A stretch of DNA of 64,000 bases, taken from NCBI RefSeq assembly GCF_001578935.1, contig NZ_KQ969522.1, forward strand, positions 239,659-303,658, written 5' to 3'. The first letter of the stretch is position 1, and each line of letters opens with the position of its first letter. The translations under genes were made by a program, and so were the position numbers. The notes under the pieces are model-generated. The model saw only the letters and a program-made list of their open reading frames with translations. It was not told the DNA's origin and made no database searches. The stretch comes from Streptococcus oralis (GTDB taxonomy: Bacteria; Bacillota; Bacilli; Lactobacillales; Streptococcaceae). Shown piece by piece: positions 11,310-20,368 of this stretch.

Positions 11310-11869
11310 TTTTTTGAAAAAGTGAGATTTTTCCATTTTTCTTGCCAATTTTTCTTGGACAAGCGTTCTTGATAGAGCTTCATTCGATCCTCATTCTCTA
11401 AAAAATGAGGAGTTGGGGAAACCTGAAACTTTAAAATATCCTCTATACCATAAGGCGCAAAGAGCTCTAAAGTTGCGTCGACATGCAAGCGGAGTCCTAT
11501 CGCCGTACATCGTTCAGGATATTTACTCATGGCATCACGAGAACTCGTATAAGGCACAGTGTGGGGACTGTGCAGATGCATATAGACCTGATTTTTCAAC
11601 TCCCACTGATACTGAGGGAAATTTTCTCTCAGCTTGTTCTCTAAGGATACCGTTTCCTCATAGGAAATATCTGAATCAAAGAAAATCACATCCACATCCG
11701 TCTCCCGGTCAAAAGCTGGTCTGTCTGACAAGAGATTCCAGATGAAATTTCGTACCGAACCCGCTGCCAACCACGAGTCTTTTAAATCAAGGTCTCGGAT
11801 GATAGTCAGAATGGTCATCATGTCAGGATTTTCTCTAACACTATCTAAGATTTCTTGTTTATTTTTCAT
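11294..11869 (-). CDS. nucleotidyltransferase family protein (DUF925-like)
   Basis: About 191 aa from ATG at 11869 ([14 protein letters not shown]). It contains [13 protein letters not shown] and a [10 protein letters not shown] stretch that look like the metal-binding Gly-Ser/Asp-x-Asp core of the nucleotidyltransferase fold; this protein family is found beside ruvB in streptococci. The start overlaps the ruvB stop by 11 bases (ATGAAAAATAA), so translation is coupled; an alternative ATG at 11878 exists. No function is established. Its stop codon lies inside the CiaR box of the following csRNA gene. Confidence 0.8.
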   Translation of the reverse strand: MKNKQEILDSVRENPDMMTILTIIRDLDLKDSWLAAGSVRNFIWNLLSDRPAFDRETDVDVIFFDSDISYEETVSLENKLRENFPQYQWELKNQVYMHLHSPHTVPYTSSRDAMSKYPERCTAIGLRLHVDATLELFAPYGIEDILKFQVSPTPHFLENEDRMKLYQERLSKKNWQEKWKNLTFSKNLRKI

Positions 11870-12857
11870 TATACTCATACCCCAAATGTTCGTAAGCCTT
11901 AGCAGTCGCAACTCGTCCAGACCGTGTTCGCATGATAAAACCTTTTTGAATCAAGTAAGGCTCATACATGTCTTCCACCGTCTCGCGCTCCTCAGCAATA
12001 TTAACAGAAAGTGTTCCCAGTCCGACAGGTCCACCACCGTACATCTCAATCATGGTACGAAGGATTTTTTGGTCCACATAGTCCAAACCTTCATGGTCAA
12101 CGTCCAGCATGGTCAAGGCCTTATCAGTAATAACATCATCGATAACCCCATTCCCCATAATCTGGGCAAAGTCGCGCACGCGCTTGAGGAGACGATTGGC
12201 GATACGAGGAGTTCCACGACTGCGTAAGGCCAACTCAGCTGCAGCTTCATGAGTGATTTCCAGCTCAAAAATATCTGCTGTCCGCTCAACAATCTCCGTC
12301 AAGTCAGCGTGGGCATAGTATTCCATATGACCTGTAATCCCAAAACGTGCCCGCAGAGGATTTGAGAGCATCCCCGCACGTGTCGTAGCCCCAATCAAGG
12401 TAAATGGTGGCAAGTCCAAATGAACACTGCGACTGCCCTCTCCAGCCCCAATCATGATGTCAATGTAGAAGTCCTCCATGGCACTATAAAGCACCTCTTC
12501 CACCGACATGGGCAAGCGATGAATCTCGTCAATAAAAAGGACGTCTCCAGGTTCCAAATCATTCAAAATAGCTACCAGATCACCCGCTTTTTCAATGACA
12601 GGACCTGACGTCTGCTTGAGATTGACTCCCAGTTCATTGGCAATAACAAAGGCCATGGTCGTTTTCCCCAAACCTGGAGGCCCAAATAAGAGTACATGAT
12701 CCAGTGCTTCATCCCGCATTTTGGCAGCTTCAATAAAGATTTGCAGCTGGTCCTTGACCTTGTCCTGCCCAATATATTCACGTAAATACTGAGGACGAAG
12801 CGTACGTTCTACTAACTCCTCATCCCCCATGATTTCATTATCTAAAATTCTACTCAT
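11859..12857 (-). CDS. ruvB: Holliday junction branch migration DNA helicase RuvB
   Basis: A 332-aa AAA+ motor that drives branch migration with RuvA during recombination and repair. Walker A is GPPGLGKTT (about 59-67), Walker B FIDEIH (about 108-113), sensor 1 [18 protein letters not shown] (with the arginine finger), and a winged-helix domain forms the last 75 or so residues ([16 protein letters not shown]). Length is normal. ruvA is not next to it, as usual in streptococci. Confidence 0.97.
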   Translation of the reverse strand: MSRILDNEIMGDEELVERTLRPQYLREYIGQDKVKDQLQIFIEAAKMRDEALDHVLLFGPPGLGKTTMAFVIANELGVNLKQTSGPVIEKAGDLVAILNDLEPGDVLFIDEIHRLPMSVEEVLYSAMEDFYIDIMIGAGEGSRSVHLDLPPFTLIGATTRAGMLSNPLRARFGITGHMEYYAHADLTEIVERTADIFELEITHEAAAELALRSRGTPRIANRLLKRVRDFAQIMGNGVIDDVITDKALTMLDVDHEGLDYVDQKILRTMIEMYGGGPVGLGTLSVNIAEERETVEDMYEPYLIQKGFIMRTRSGRVATAKAYEHLGYEYNEK

Positions 12858-12890
12858 GGCTCTATTATATCAAAAATCCAAGCCACAAAC

Positions 12891-13091
12891 AAAAAAGCCA
12901 CCTGATTGGGTGGCCTCTTTAGGGAGATTATTATGAAAAAGAAAAGTTTAGGATTTCATTAAATAAAGGGTACTCAATGAAAATCGAAATCAGACTAGGC
13001 AGATAGACGCAAGCATAACTATGGTTAGCTAAGTCGACTCTAACGAAGTATGGTGAGATTTTCGAAGAGTATTAGGAGGTCTTTATTTAAT
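12891..13091 (-). ncRNA. csRNA, copy B, carrying a 103-bp BOX-like insertion (about 201 nt)
   Basis: The core is the csRNA layout. A 5' stem (ATTAAATAAAG pairing with CTTTATTTAAT), an anti-Shine-Dalgarno stretch (CATAATAATCTCCCTA, complement of 12920-12935) and the terminator hairpin GCCACC-CAATCA-GGTGGC (12897-12914) with a T-run are all present. Between ACCTCCTAA of the first loop and the descending arm of the stem lies a 103-bp insert with BOX-type ends. Without the insert the RNA would be about 98 nt, like copy C. Both stem arms are preserved. Ends are predicted. Confidence 0.8.
12969..13071. repeat. BOX-like repeat inserted in csRNA copy B
   Basis: 103 bp, with ends TACTCAATGAAAATC and GATTTTCGAAGAGTA that form an imperfect inverted repeat (12 of 15) and match the outer ends of pneumococcal BOX elements (boxC and boxA). 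The middle (AGACTAGGCAGATAGACGCA...) only partly resembles boxC/boxA and no boxB unit is seen. A near-identical copy lies at 18881-18983. Confidence 0.7.
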
Positions 13092-13097
13092 GATTAT

Positions 13098-13130
13098 ATA
13101 ATACACAAGGAGACTTAAAATTCCCTTAAT
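13098..13130 (-). promoter_or_regulatory. CiaR box and -10 of csRNA copy B
   Basis: Minus strand: ATTAAG-GGAAT-TTTAAG (13114-13130), 10 bases, TATTAT (13098-13103). Confidence 0.85.
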
Positions 13131-13144
13131 TTTTAAATCCATTA

Positions 13145-15556
13145 CTAACACTTTTCTTGAACAGCTGTTTGACCTGCAATACGTCCAAAAGTAAAGATAT
13201 CCGTAAGTGAATTTCCTCCTAGACGGTTACCTGCATGGAGTCCACCTGCGACTTCACCAGCAGCATATAAACCATGGATAATCTGACCTTGTTCATTCAA
13301 AACGTGTGTTGAAGTATCAATCTTGAGCCCACCCATTGTATGGTGAACAGCTGGTTTTCTCGGTGTTGCGTAAAATGGCGCAACCTCACACTTGAGATCG
13401 AAGCTACCTTTATTAAATTCAGGATCAAAACCTGCATCAACATAGGAATTGTAATTCTTAATCGTTTCCACTAGAACTTGTGGGGCCATACCAATCTGAA
13501 TCGCTAACTCTTCTATCGTATCTGCACGGTAGAGAGTGCCTGCTTTAACTTGGGCATCGATTTTTTCTTGGCTAGTGTTGTAGGCAGTTTCCTTGATACG
13601 TTCATCTGCAATTAGATAGAACAAGCCTCCATTATCAATCGCTGCTTGAGATAGCTTGTCTCGGCTACCGTACTCATCTACAAAGCGCTTCCCTTGAGTA
13701 TTTACCATGATGAAGTTTGCTGGAGGAACTTGAAGTCCTGAGAAAAGGGCTCCTGTCACTGGATCGGATACTGGCATCATTTGACTAAAGCCCATACCTA
13801 CCAAATCTGCACCTACACTTTGCCCTAAAAGAATACCATCCCCTGTTACAGCTGGTGTATTAGATGTAGCAATATCATCTGCAATTTCAGTCCAGTAGGT
13901 ATTGTATTTTTGTAGCATCTTGGTATTGGCACCAAATCCTCCAGAAGCTAGAACAACGGCATCTGCATTGACAATGATGGTTTGACCGTTTCGGCCTTCT
14001 GCTCTGACACCCTTGACAGCCCCGTCTTTTACAAGCAATTCTTTAACTGGAGAATCTGTCAAGATCTTGCCACCATTTTCTAGAACATATTTTTGTAGGA
14101 CGGATATAAAGGCATACCCCATTGGTTGAACCGGCTTATGACCACGACGCCAAAGGGCTCCAACTGGCATTGTCACTTCACTACGAACAAATTCAACGCC
14201 GATGTCTTCCAACCAACGAACAGACTCTAGAGCCCGCTCAGTTAGGACAGATACTAAATCATACTGGCCATGAATTTCATGTCCTCGTAAATCTTTTCGT
14301 TTCCCACCGATATAGGTTTGGATACGGTAAAGTAAGGTAGAGTCAAACAAATAGCTCGGGTTCTGCAAATACTGCTCAACCTCAACTTTCAAGGCTCTAA
14401 AGTCCTCTAGATATTCTGGGTCAATCGTTGATTCATCTGTCGCAATCAACTCTTGAAGCGTATGTGCCTCACCTGGATGAGCTGCGAAGGTCCCTTGCCA
14501 TGCTGGATCTGGTGCATTCATTGGACCACCTGCACGAACAGTATTTCCTCCAATTGCAGGAAATTTCTCTACCACAATTGGTTTCTTACCAGCTTGTAAG
14601 ACTGCAACCGCTGCAGCTAATCCAGCTCCTCCGCCTCCGACGATGACAACGTCTGCCTGATAGGTTTTATCTTCTTTATCTAGGGCAGATGGCGCTTTTG
14701 AACGCTTGCGTAAAACATCCGGATTTGCACCGGCTTGTTTGACTGCACGCGCAACTCCATCTAAAACACCATTTGAAGTCACAGAAGCTCCTGACACCGC
14801 ATCGACGTTCAAGGTCTGTCCCTCAATGATTTCTGCTGGGATACGGGTAAATACGACATCTGCGATTCCTGAAGATTCTCCAGAAGAATCGATTTCAATT
14901 TTTTCAATACGGTCCTCAGAAACCGTTACATCCATCGGCAATTTACCATTATGGCCTTCAGTTGTAACATGGTAAGTCCCCGGTTCAAAGCGAACTTCTT
15001 CAGGAAGATTTAGTTGGTTTGCAATAGATACAAAGCGAAGGAAGCGATAAAAACAACTATCTAGGAAATCAACGGTTCGCTCATCAATCAAATCTCCATT
15101 GTCATCAAACGCTCGATGCGCTCGACCAAGTAAAAACTCACTACCTGGCATAACTGTTGCATTTACCCCAGGAGCATCTAGAATCTGACGAAGATGAAGT
15201 TGGGCACGTGAAGAACCTTGAATATCGTAAGAAGCTCCGACAATCATTGTCGGCTTTCCATCTAGTGGATGAATGTTAAAAGATAACCACTCGAGCAAAC
15301 TATTCAAACTTGATGGAATCGTATGATTGTGCTCAGGTGTCGAGATAATGACACCATCAGCTTCTGAAATAGCTTGATTACACTTCTGAATAATAGGTGT
15401 ATCTGTTTGATCATCTGTTTCATTGAACATTGGTACATCTGTTATTTCTAAAATCTCAATATCCGCTTTCTGAGCAAAATGTCTTTTCATAAATTGCAAC
15501 AGGTTGCGATTATAGGATTTTTTTGCATTAGTCCCAACAATAGCTACTAATTTCAT
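13145..15556 (-). CDS. flavocytochrome c-like reductase: FMN_red / FMN_bind / FAD_binding_2 fusion
   Basis: An 803-aa three-part flavoenzyme without signal peptide or haem motifs, so cytosolic. Residues 1-180 are an NAD(P)H:FMN reductase domain ([10 protein letters not shown]). Residues 195-285 form an FMN_bind domain with the flavinylation motif DAVSGAS (252-258, Ser258 the expected attachment residue for ApbE). Residues 300-800 are a fumarate-reductase-type FAD domain with [12 protein letters not shown] (304-315) and a C-terminal [21 protein letters not shown] motif. This architecture is known from soluble NADH-dependent reductases of fumarate, acrylate or cinnamate. The true electron acceptor is unknown. 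The next gene upstream is a copy of its first domain. Confidence 0.85.
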   Translation of the reverse strand: MKLVAIVGTNAKKSYNRNLLQFMKRHFAQKADIEILEITDVPMFNETDDQTDTPIIQKCNQAISEADGVIISTPEHNHTIPSSLNSLLEWLSFNIHPLDGKPTMIVGASYDIQGSSRAQLHLRQILDAPGVNATVMPGSEFLLGRAHRAFDDNGDLIDERTVDFLDSCFYRFLRFVSIANQLNLPEEVRFEPGTYHVTTEGHNGKLPMDVTVSEDRIEKIEIDSSGESSGIADVVFTRIPAEIIEGQTLNVDAVSGASVTSNGVLDGVARAVKQAGANPDVLRKRSKAPSALDKEDKTYQADVVIVGGGGAGLAAAVAVLQAGKKPIVVEKFPAIGGNTVRAGGPMNAPDPAWQGTFAAHPGEAHTLQELIATDESTIDPEYLEDFRALKVEVEQYLQNPSYLFDSTLLYRIQTYIGGKRKDLRGHEIHGQYDLVSVLTERALESVRWLEDIGVEFVRSEVTMPVGALWRRGHKPVQPMGYAFISVLQKYVLENGGKILTDSPVKELLVKDGAVKGVRAEGRNGQTIIVNADAVVLASGGFGANTKMLQKYNTYWTEIADDIATSNTPAVTGDGILLGQSVGADLVGMGFSQMMPVSDPVTGALFSGLQVPPANFIMVNTQGKRFVDEYGSRDKLSQAAIDNGGLFYLIADERIKETAYNTSQEKIDAQVKAGTLYRADTIEELAIQIGMAPQVLVETIKNYNSYVDAGFDPEFNKGSFDLKCEVAPFYATPRKPAVHHTMGGLKIDTSTHVLNEQGQIIHGLYAAGEVAGGLHAGNRLGGNSLTDIFTFGRIAGQTAVQEKC

Positions 15557-15581
15557 GGATTGTTCTCCTTTCTTGAAATAC

Positions 15582-16190
15582 CTATGCTTTCAACCATTCT
15601 TCCCAGATGAATGATTTTTTTCGATTTGTATCTTCAGGTTTTACTAAAGCTTTTGTTAATTCAACAAAATTTTGAAACTCTGAAAAATGTTCTTCTAGTT
15701 CTACAACCTTTTCAGGATTGTTCAAATGACACTCATCATCTAGGACTTGCTCAGAATGACCTAGAAAGAACTCTGTACCCGGCATAACTCTTGCTTTAAG
15801 CTCCGGCGCATCTAAAATCTGACGTAAATGTGCCTGCGCTCTAGATGTTCCTAGCAAACCGAGAGAAGCACCTACAATCATAGTTGGTTTATTGATTAAA
15901 GCACGACTGGTATAAGCAATCCACTCTAAAGCAGAGGCCAGAGGTGCTGGTACCGTGTGGTCGTACTCAGGTGTTGAAATAATCACACCATCTGCGGCAA
16001 GAATTTTTTCTGAAAAAGCTTGAACTTCAGCTGGCGCTTGCTTGTCCTCAGGTTCGTTAAATGCTGGCAATTGTTTGATTTCCAATACCTCAATGTCGGC
16101 TTTATCCGAAAAGTGCTTTTGCATAAATTTCAATAGTTTCCGATTGGTTGAGCGTTCTGAATTGGTTCCAACGATAGCAACTAGTTTCAT
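15582..16190 (-). CDS. NAD(P)H-dependent FMN reductase (stand-alone copy of the fused domain)
   Basis: A 202-aa flavodoxin-like reductase. It is clearly paralogous to residues 1-180 of the downstream fusion: both begin [10 protein letters not shown] and share [17 protein letters not shown] and [13 protein letters not shown]. It probably delivers electrons to FMN or to the fused reductase, or forms a complex with it. It lies 25 bases upstream of the fusion gene, in one operon, with a divergent MFS transporter on the other side. Confidence 0.85.
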   Translation of the reverse strand: MKLVAIVGTNSERSTNRKLLKFMQKHFSDKADIEVLEIKQLPAFNEPEDKQAPAEVQAFSEKILAADGVIISTPEYDHTVPAPLASALEWIAYTSRALINKPTMIVGASLGLLGTSRAQAHLRQILDAPELKARVMPGTEFFLGHSEQVLDDECHLNNPEKVVELEEHFSEFQNFVELTKALVKPEDTNRKKSFIWEEWLKA

Positions 16191-16342
16191 CTTGGTACCC
16201 CTTTCATTTATTTAATCTACTTTCATTATACTACTTTAGAAAATCTTGTAAATCCTTGGTAATAAAGACCGTGTTATTCTATCAGATTATCGTGCTTTAG
16301 TACAAGTTCGTGAAAAAATTAACAAAATATCTCCGTAAACTA

Positions 16343-16371
16343 TTGACCGGCTTCCTTAACTATGATATAGT
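16343..16371 (+). promoter_or_regulatory. promoter of the OFA-type transporter
   Basis: TTGACC (16343-16348), 17-base spacer, TATAGT (16366-16371), about 30 bases before the AAGGAGG ribosome binding site at 16394-16400. Confidence 0.75.
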
Positions 16372-16408
16372 CTTGGTGAAAAAATATACATTTAAGGAGG
16401 ATGTTTTT

Positions 16409-17608
16409 ATGAAAGAGACATTCAATCGTTGGAGGATTTTAGTCGCGTCTACGGCCATTCTTCTTTGTACAGGTGCCGTCTATTCCTTTTCTGTTTTTGC
16501 CGGACCACTTAGCAGTTCAACAGGCTGGTCCATGTCAGATATTATGTTAGCTTTTGCTATCAACTCTGCAATCGGCCCTATCCCCATGATTCTCGGAGGT
16601 TATTTAGTTGACAAAGGTTATGTAAAATGGACCATCGCCCTCGGCGCTCTCCTATTTGCTAGTGGATTTTACTTAACCGGCTATGTCAATTCACCAGCCA
16701 TGCTTTATTTGACCTATGGATTAATGGCTGGACTTGGTCAAGGTTTTGCCTATTCAGGTGCCCTCTCCAATTCACTTCGCTTCTTCCCTGATAAACGTGG
16801 CTTAGCCTCTGGAATTCTGACAGGCGGAATGGGATTTGCTGCAGTCATCGCTTCTCCAGTCGCAAGCAATCTCATTCAACAACAAGATGCCTTCTTTGCT
16901 TTTCGTACAATTGGGCTAGTCTATATTGTTGTTATCATCTGTGCAATTTTCTTTATCAAGGCAGCTCCAAGCGGCTACCAACCAGCAGGCTGGAAAGCTC
17001 CAGTACAAACGAAGCAAGGACCTACTAATAAAACCTGGAAACAAATGCTACGAAGTCCTCTGTTTTACATTATCATTAGCATGTTCTTTGTCGGCGCCTT
17101 TTCTGGTTTGATGATTGCCTCTCAGGCATCACCAATCGGTCAATCAATGTTTGGACTCTCTGCAGGCACTGCAGCTCTCTATGTCTCTCTTTATTCAATC
17201 GCAAACTCTAGTGGTCGCTTTATCTGGGGATCGCTTTCTGATAAAATTGGCCGTTCAAAGACCTTATTGATTATCTATTCTGTCATTGTCCTAGCTTTAT
17301 TCTCCCTAACTATCGTTCCTGGTCAATTCGGGTTTACCTTAGGAATTATAGGGCTTGGTATCTGCTTTGGTGGTGTTATGGGGGTCTTCCCATCTATCGT
17401 CATGGAAAATTACGGTTCTGCAAATCAAGGGGTCAACTACGGTATCGTCTTCACTGGATATTCTTTAGCAGCATTTTTCGCTCCCAAAGTCGCTGTTCAA
17501 ATGGCAATGGCTAATAATGGAAATTATAGTGTAGCTTTTTATGTTGCTATTGCTTTGGCCTTCATTGGACTTATGCTTACTATTTTTTATATGAAAAAGA
17601 AAGCTTAA
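16409..17608 (+). CDS. MFS transporter, OFA (oxalate/formate antiporter) family
   Basis: 399 aa from ATG 16409, which has an AAGGAGG site 8 bases upstream; the frame is open further 5' but without a ribosome binding site. Twelve hydrophobic segments. The MFS loop 2-3 motif appears as GGYLVDKGYVKW and the mirrored loop 8-9 motif as GSLSDKIGRSKT. The family exchanges small mono- or dicarboxylates. Divergence from the FMN reductase/fumarate-reductase-like operon suggests that it imports the acceptor acid or exports its product. An AraC regulator follows on the same strand. Confidence 0.85.
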   Translation: MKETFNRWRILVASTAILLCTGAVYSFSVFAGPLSSSTGWSMSDIMLAFAINSAIGPIPMILGGYLVDKGYVKWTIALGALLFASGFYLTGYVNSPAMLYLTYGLMAGLGQGFAYSGALSNSLRFFPDKRGLASGILTGGMGFAAVIASPVASNLIQQQDAFFAFRTIGLVYIVVIICAIFFIKAAPSGYQPAGWKAPVQTKQGPTNKTWKQMLRSPLFYIIISMFFVGAFSGLMIASQASPIGQSMFGLSAGTAALYVSLYSIANSSGRFIWGSLSDKIGRSKTLLIIYSVIVLALFSLTIVPGQFGFTLGIIGLGICFGGVMGVFPSIVMENYGSANQGVNYGIVFTGYSLAAFFAPKVAVQMAMANNGNYSVAFYVAIALAFIGLMLTIFYMKKKA

Positions 17609-17614
17609 AGCCCG

Positions 17615-17642
17615 AAAACTTCCTATATACGGAAGTTTTTTT
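17615..17642 (+). terminator. terminator after the OFA transporter
   Basis: Stem AAAACTTCC (17615-17623) with GGAAGTTTT (17631-17639), followed by a T-run. The T-run leads straight into the extended -10 of the AraC gene. Confidence 0.85.
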
Positions 17643-17644
17643 GG

Positions 17645-17650
17645 TATAAT
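17645..17650 (+). promoter_or_regulatory. extended -10 promoter of the AraC-family gene
   Basis: TGGTATAAT (TG at 17642-17643, TATAAT at 17645-17650), a TGn-extended -10 directly behind the preceding terminator. No clear -35 is seen. Confidence 0.65.
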
Positions 17651-17683
17651 AAAAGTAGTAATAGTATATTGGGAGGATTTACC

Positions 17684-18562
17684 ATGGCAGACCGTTCACG
17701 TTTCTTACGAGATAACCCATCTGACTTCCCATATGATTTTGAAAAACAAATCTTATCCAAAACATCTCCTGACACAATCTATCATTGTCATCCCGAGCTA
17801 GAGATTATTTATGTTACAAAGGGTTCTGCCATCGTTCATATCAACTCAGAACGCTTTGAAAGTCGCAAAGGAGATATATTTCTTATCCAGCCGACCTCTC
17901 TCCATGCTATCTATTCTCATAAAGATCAAGAACTATTTTCTACCAGCTTTCGGATTCATCTAGATTATCTTGGGAGAAGTCAAATAGACAGCTTTAGTCA
18001 ACGCTATATCCAACCCCTCCACTCCGGTCACTTTTGCTTTACTCCTCAAATATCACCAGGCGATAAGGCCTATGATCAAATTCAATCCTGCCTTCTTTCC
18101 CTCTTTTCTATCCTTGAAGAAAAAGGCATATACTACGATCTACTCATAAAATCTAAACTATACGAATTGCTTCATCTTCTCTTTAAGTATAGATACGTCA
18201 ATCGACACTATACAGATGATACCTACCAAAAATACCAAAAACTAAAAGAAGTGATTTGCTACCTTGAACAGCACTACTCAGAACCCATTCATATTGAGCA
18301 ACTGGCTGCAACATTTGGATATAGTAAAAATCACTTTATGAGTATTTTCAAGCAACATACTGGAGCCAGTTGTATGGACTACCTGCTCCAGTTACGTCTT
18401 GAGAAATCCTGTGAGAAACTTGTCCAAACCAACCTCAGCATTCAAGAAATTGCAAGCCAGGTCGGTTTCACCAACCTTTCAAACTTCAACCGTCAATTTA
18501 AGCAGCACTATTACTTAACACCTAGACAGTATCGAAATCAACAACTTAAAAAGAAAACATGA
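17684..18562 (+). CDS. AraC family transcriptional regulator
   Basis: 292 aa from ATG 17684 (MADRSRFLRD), with a GGGAGG site upstream; the frame begins five codons earlier only at a TTG. The N-terminal half is a cupin-type ligand-binding domain (HCHPELEIIYVTKGSA...). The C-terminal 100 residues are the two-helix-turn-helix AraC domain (HIEQLAATFGYSKNHFMSIFKQHTG and IQEIASQVGFTNLSNFNRQFKQHY). Its position suggests that it controls the adjacent transporter and perhaps the divergent reductase operon. Confidence 0.9.
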   Translation: MADRSRFLRDNPSDFPYDFEKQILSKTSPDTIYHCHPELEIIYVTKGSAIVHINSERFESRKGDIFLIQPTSLHAIYSHKDQELFSTSFRIHLDYLGRSQIDSFSQRYIQPLHSGHFCFTPQISPGDKAYDQIQSCLLSLFSILEEKGIYYDLLIKSKLYELLHLLFKYRYVNRHYTDDTYQKYQKLKEVICYLEQHYSEPIHIEQLAATFGYSKNHFMSIFKQHTGASCMDYLLQLRLEKSCEKLVQTNLSIQEIASQVGFTNLSNFNRQFKQHYYLTPRQYRNQQLKKKT

Positions 18563-18568
18563 TTCTTT

Positions 18569-18596
18569 CTCCTTAGTCTTTTCTAAGGAGTTTTTT
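18569..18596 (+). terminator. terminator after the AraC gene
   Basis: Perfect 8-bp stem CTCCTTAG (18569-18576) with CTAAGGAG (18583-18590), followed by six T. It faces the terminator of csRNA copy C. Confidence 0.85.
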
Positions 18597-18601
18597 CAAA
18601 C

Positions 18602-18699
18602 AAAAAAGCCACCGAATTTGGTGGCTTCATTAGGGAGATTATTATGAAAAAGAAAAGTTTAGGATTTCATTAAATAAAGTTAGGAGGTCTTTATTTAAT
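18602..18699 (-). ncRNA. csRNA, copy C, about 98 nt
   Basis: The most canonical copy. The 5' stem-loop is ATTAAATAAAG-ACCTCCTAA-CTTTATTTAAT, with an anti-Shine-Dalgarno sequence in its loop. A single-stranded stretch carries a second anti-SD/AUG element (complement of TAGGGAGATTATTATG at about 18631-18646). The terminator is GCCACC-AAATTC-GGTGGC (18608-18625) with a T-run. Ends are predicted from the -10 and the T-run. Confidence 0.88.
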
Positions 18700-18705
18700 G
18701 GTTAT

Positions 18706-18738
18706 ATAATACAAGATGAATCTTAAAGCTAACTTAAC
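18706..18738 (-). promoter_or_regulatory. CiaR box and -10 of csRNA copy C
   Basis: Minus strand: GTTAAG-TTAGC-TTTAAG (18722-18738), 10 bases, TATTAT (18706-18711). Confidence 0.87.
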
Positions 18739-18802
18739 TTTTTCTCTGATTTATCATTTTTTAAAAAATTTTTTTCAAATGGACTTTTCCTCTTTAAGCT
18801 AC

Positions 18803-19003
18803 AAAAAAAGCCACCTGATTGGGTGACTTCTTTAGGAGATTATGATGAAAAAGAAAAGTTTGGGATTTCATTAAATAAAGGGTACTCAATGAAAATCGAA
18901 ATCAGACTAGGCAGATAGACGCAAGCATAACTATAGTTAGCTAAGTCGACTCTAACGAAGGTTGATGAGATTTTCGAAGAGTATTAGGAGGTCTTTATCT
19001 AAT
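18803..19003 (-). ncRNA. csRNA, copy D, carrying a 103-bp BOX-like insertion (about 201 nt)
   Basis: Tandem to copy C and built like copy B. The outer stem arms (ATTAGATAAAG / CTTTATTTAAT, with one G:U pair) are kept, the BOX-like insert sits in the loop, the anti-SD stretch is CATCATAATCTCCTAAA, and the terminator hairpin GTCACC...GGTGGC (18810-18827, one wobble pair) ends in a run of seven T. Confidence 0.8.
18881..18983. repeat. BOX-like repeat inserted in csRNA copy D
   Basis: 103 bp, same ends, same length and same insertion point as the element at 12969-13071, differing at only a handful of positions (for example CTATAGTTAG instead of CTATGGTTAG). Confidence 0.7.
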
Positions 19004-19009
19004 AACTAT

Positions 19010-19042
19010 ATAATACACGAGGAGACTTAAACTTTACTTAAG
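19010..19042 (-). promoter_or_regulatory. CiaR box and -10 of csRNA copy D
   Basis: Minus strand: CTTAAG-TAAAG-TTTAAG (19026-19042), 10 bases, TATTAT (19010-19015). Confidence 0.87.
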
Positions 19043-19056
19043 AAAAAATAATTTTT

Positions 19057-19473
19057 TTATCTTTTTCGATCCACCCAACTCATTCCTGTACAATCATAAG
19101 TAGATAAGGTTCCAAATCCCAGAGAACGATAGAATCCCAAGTTTTTTTTTGTCTCTTCGGTCACTAATTGGACTTGATAGGCATCTCTGTAGTCCCCTAA
19201 AGCCTCTTTCATTAAGGTACTGCCAATCCCTTGGCGCTGATAGCTAGGCAAAACGATCAAATCCTGGACAAAGACGGATGAAAAACCATCTCCGACCAAA
19301 CGAATCAAGCCCACCACAGCATCGCCATCAAGCGCCAAATAAATCGCTAGTGAGTGAGACAGAGCCTTCTCCAGCATCTGGGGCTGTTGGGTATAGTTGG
19401 TCCAACCAACTGCCTGATAGAGATGCAAAACATCCTCCAACTTGACCATTTCTTCCCTCTTAATCCGAATCAT
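19057..19473 (-). CDS. GNAT family N-acetyltransferase
   Basis: 138 aa from ATG 19473 (MIRIKREEMVKLED), which has AGGAG five bases upstream; the frame extends 30 codons further without a better ribosome binding site. The acetyl-CoA-binding motif A is YQRQGIGSTLMKEAL. The acceptor is unknown. It follows the PEP-mutase-like gene closely. Confidence 0.85.
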   Translation of the reverse strand: MIRIKREEMVKLEDVLHLYQAVGWTNYTQQPQMLEKALSHSLAIYLALDGDAVVGLIRLVGDGFSSVFVQDLIVLPSYQRQGIGSTLMKEALGDYRDAYQVQLVTEETKKNLGFYRSLGFGTLSTYDCTGMSWVDRKR

Positions 19474-19531
19474 GTCATCTCCTATTAGAATTCTCTCAAG
19501 CTCTTGCACTGCTGGCCTCATGCCAAGAATG

Positions 19532-20368
19532 TTACTCCTTAAAATACTCATTGGCCTTAGCATAGGTCAGTGGCGTCTGAAGCAAGGCTGTAAAATCCTG
19601 TTCTTGCTGAATCTTTTGTGCCAGCTGTATGACCCCTTGATAGGTGGCCCGTACAGGACCCGAGCCCAGACTGAGTCGCGCCAAACCTGCCTGGTTAAGA
19701 ACTTGGATATCTTGTGTTTGCGGTGTCAGGATCAGGTTGAGCGGACAAGGAATTTCCTGGATGAGTGTTTTTGCTGCCACCAGGGACATAGCCCCTGGGA
19801 CAAAGACACAATCCGCCCCAGCTTGTGCAAAGGCTCGGCCACGCTCAATCGCAATGGAGAGATTCTCCTCTTCTCCTGCCACGTCATACCAGAAAGCGCA
19901 GGTCCGGGCATTGATGACAAAAGGAATGCCGGTTTCTTCTTTTAAGGCAACCAAAGCCTGAATCTTTTCAAGCTGCAAATCAAGGGAAGACAGACTGCCG
20001 TCTGAGCAGCCATCTTCGATATTGACTCCCACTGCCCCAGCCTCTAAGAGCTTGCGGGCATTTTCTTTTACTTCTGCTCCTGTTTCTGCATAGCCCCGTT
20101 CAAAATCCACTGAGACAGGTACCGTCACACGGCGACAGATTTTGCTCACCATTTCCAGTAAATCATCAAAGGTAATATCCTCACCATCCGGATAGCCCAG
20201 ATCAAAAGCGATACCAGCACTAGAAGTAGCCAGAGCTTTTGCTCCCTCTTTTTCAAAAACTAGGGCTGAACCGACATTCCAGATATTGGGTAGCAGGAGC
20301 AAATCGTCCTTCTTGTGCAAGGCTTGAAAAGTCTGTGCACGTTGGATTTGTTTTTCTTTGTCTGTCAT
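19532..20368 (-). CDS. isocitrate lyase/PEP mutase family protein
   Basis: 278 aa from ATG 20368, with GGAGG upstream. This TIM-barrel superfamily includes PEP mutase, carboxy-PEP mutase and oxaloacetate decarboxylases. Family features seen are LLLPNIWNVGSALVFEKEGAKALATSSAGIA, the Mg-binding VSVDFERGYA (Asp-x-Glu) and GVNIEDG. The catalytic KKCGH-type loop of isocitrate lyase is absent, as in this subfamily, so the reaction is unassigned. It overlaps the upstream GNAT gene by four bases (ATGA). Confidence 0.85.
   Translation of the reverse strand: MTDKEKQIQRAQTFQALHKKDDLLLLPNIWNVGSALVFEKEGAKALATSSAGIAFDLGYPDGEDITFDDLLEMVSKICRRVTVPVSVDFERGYAETGAEVKENARKLLEAGAVGVNIEDGCSDGSLSSLDLQLEKIQALVALKEETGIPFVINARTCAFWYDVAGEEENLSIAIERGRAFAQAGADCVFVPGAMSLVAAKTLIQEIPCPLNLILTPQTQDIQVLNQAGLARLSLGSGPVRATYQGVIQLAQKIQQEQDFTALLQTPLTYAKANEYFKE

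Noticed and set aside
12969..13071. CRISPR repeat or RUP element
   Set aside because: Only two distant copies, no spacer array; the ends match BOX rather than RUP as far as I can recall, though the internal part is atypical.
16310..16408. N-terminal extension of the OFA transporter
   Set aside because: The frame is open, but the promoter lies inside it and the AAGGAGG site belongs to the ATG at 16409.
18631..18672. Plus-strand mini-ORF MKKKSLGFH with a perfect Shine-Dalgarno, repeated near each csRNA
   Set aside because: It is the complement of the anti-SD/anti-AUG region of the csRNAs; the conserved elements (CiaR box, -10, terminator) all point to minus-strand RNA, so the SD-ATG is a mirror of its target, not a gene.
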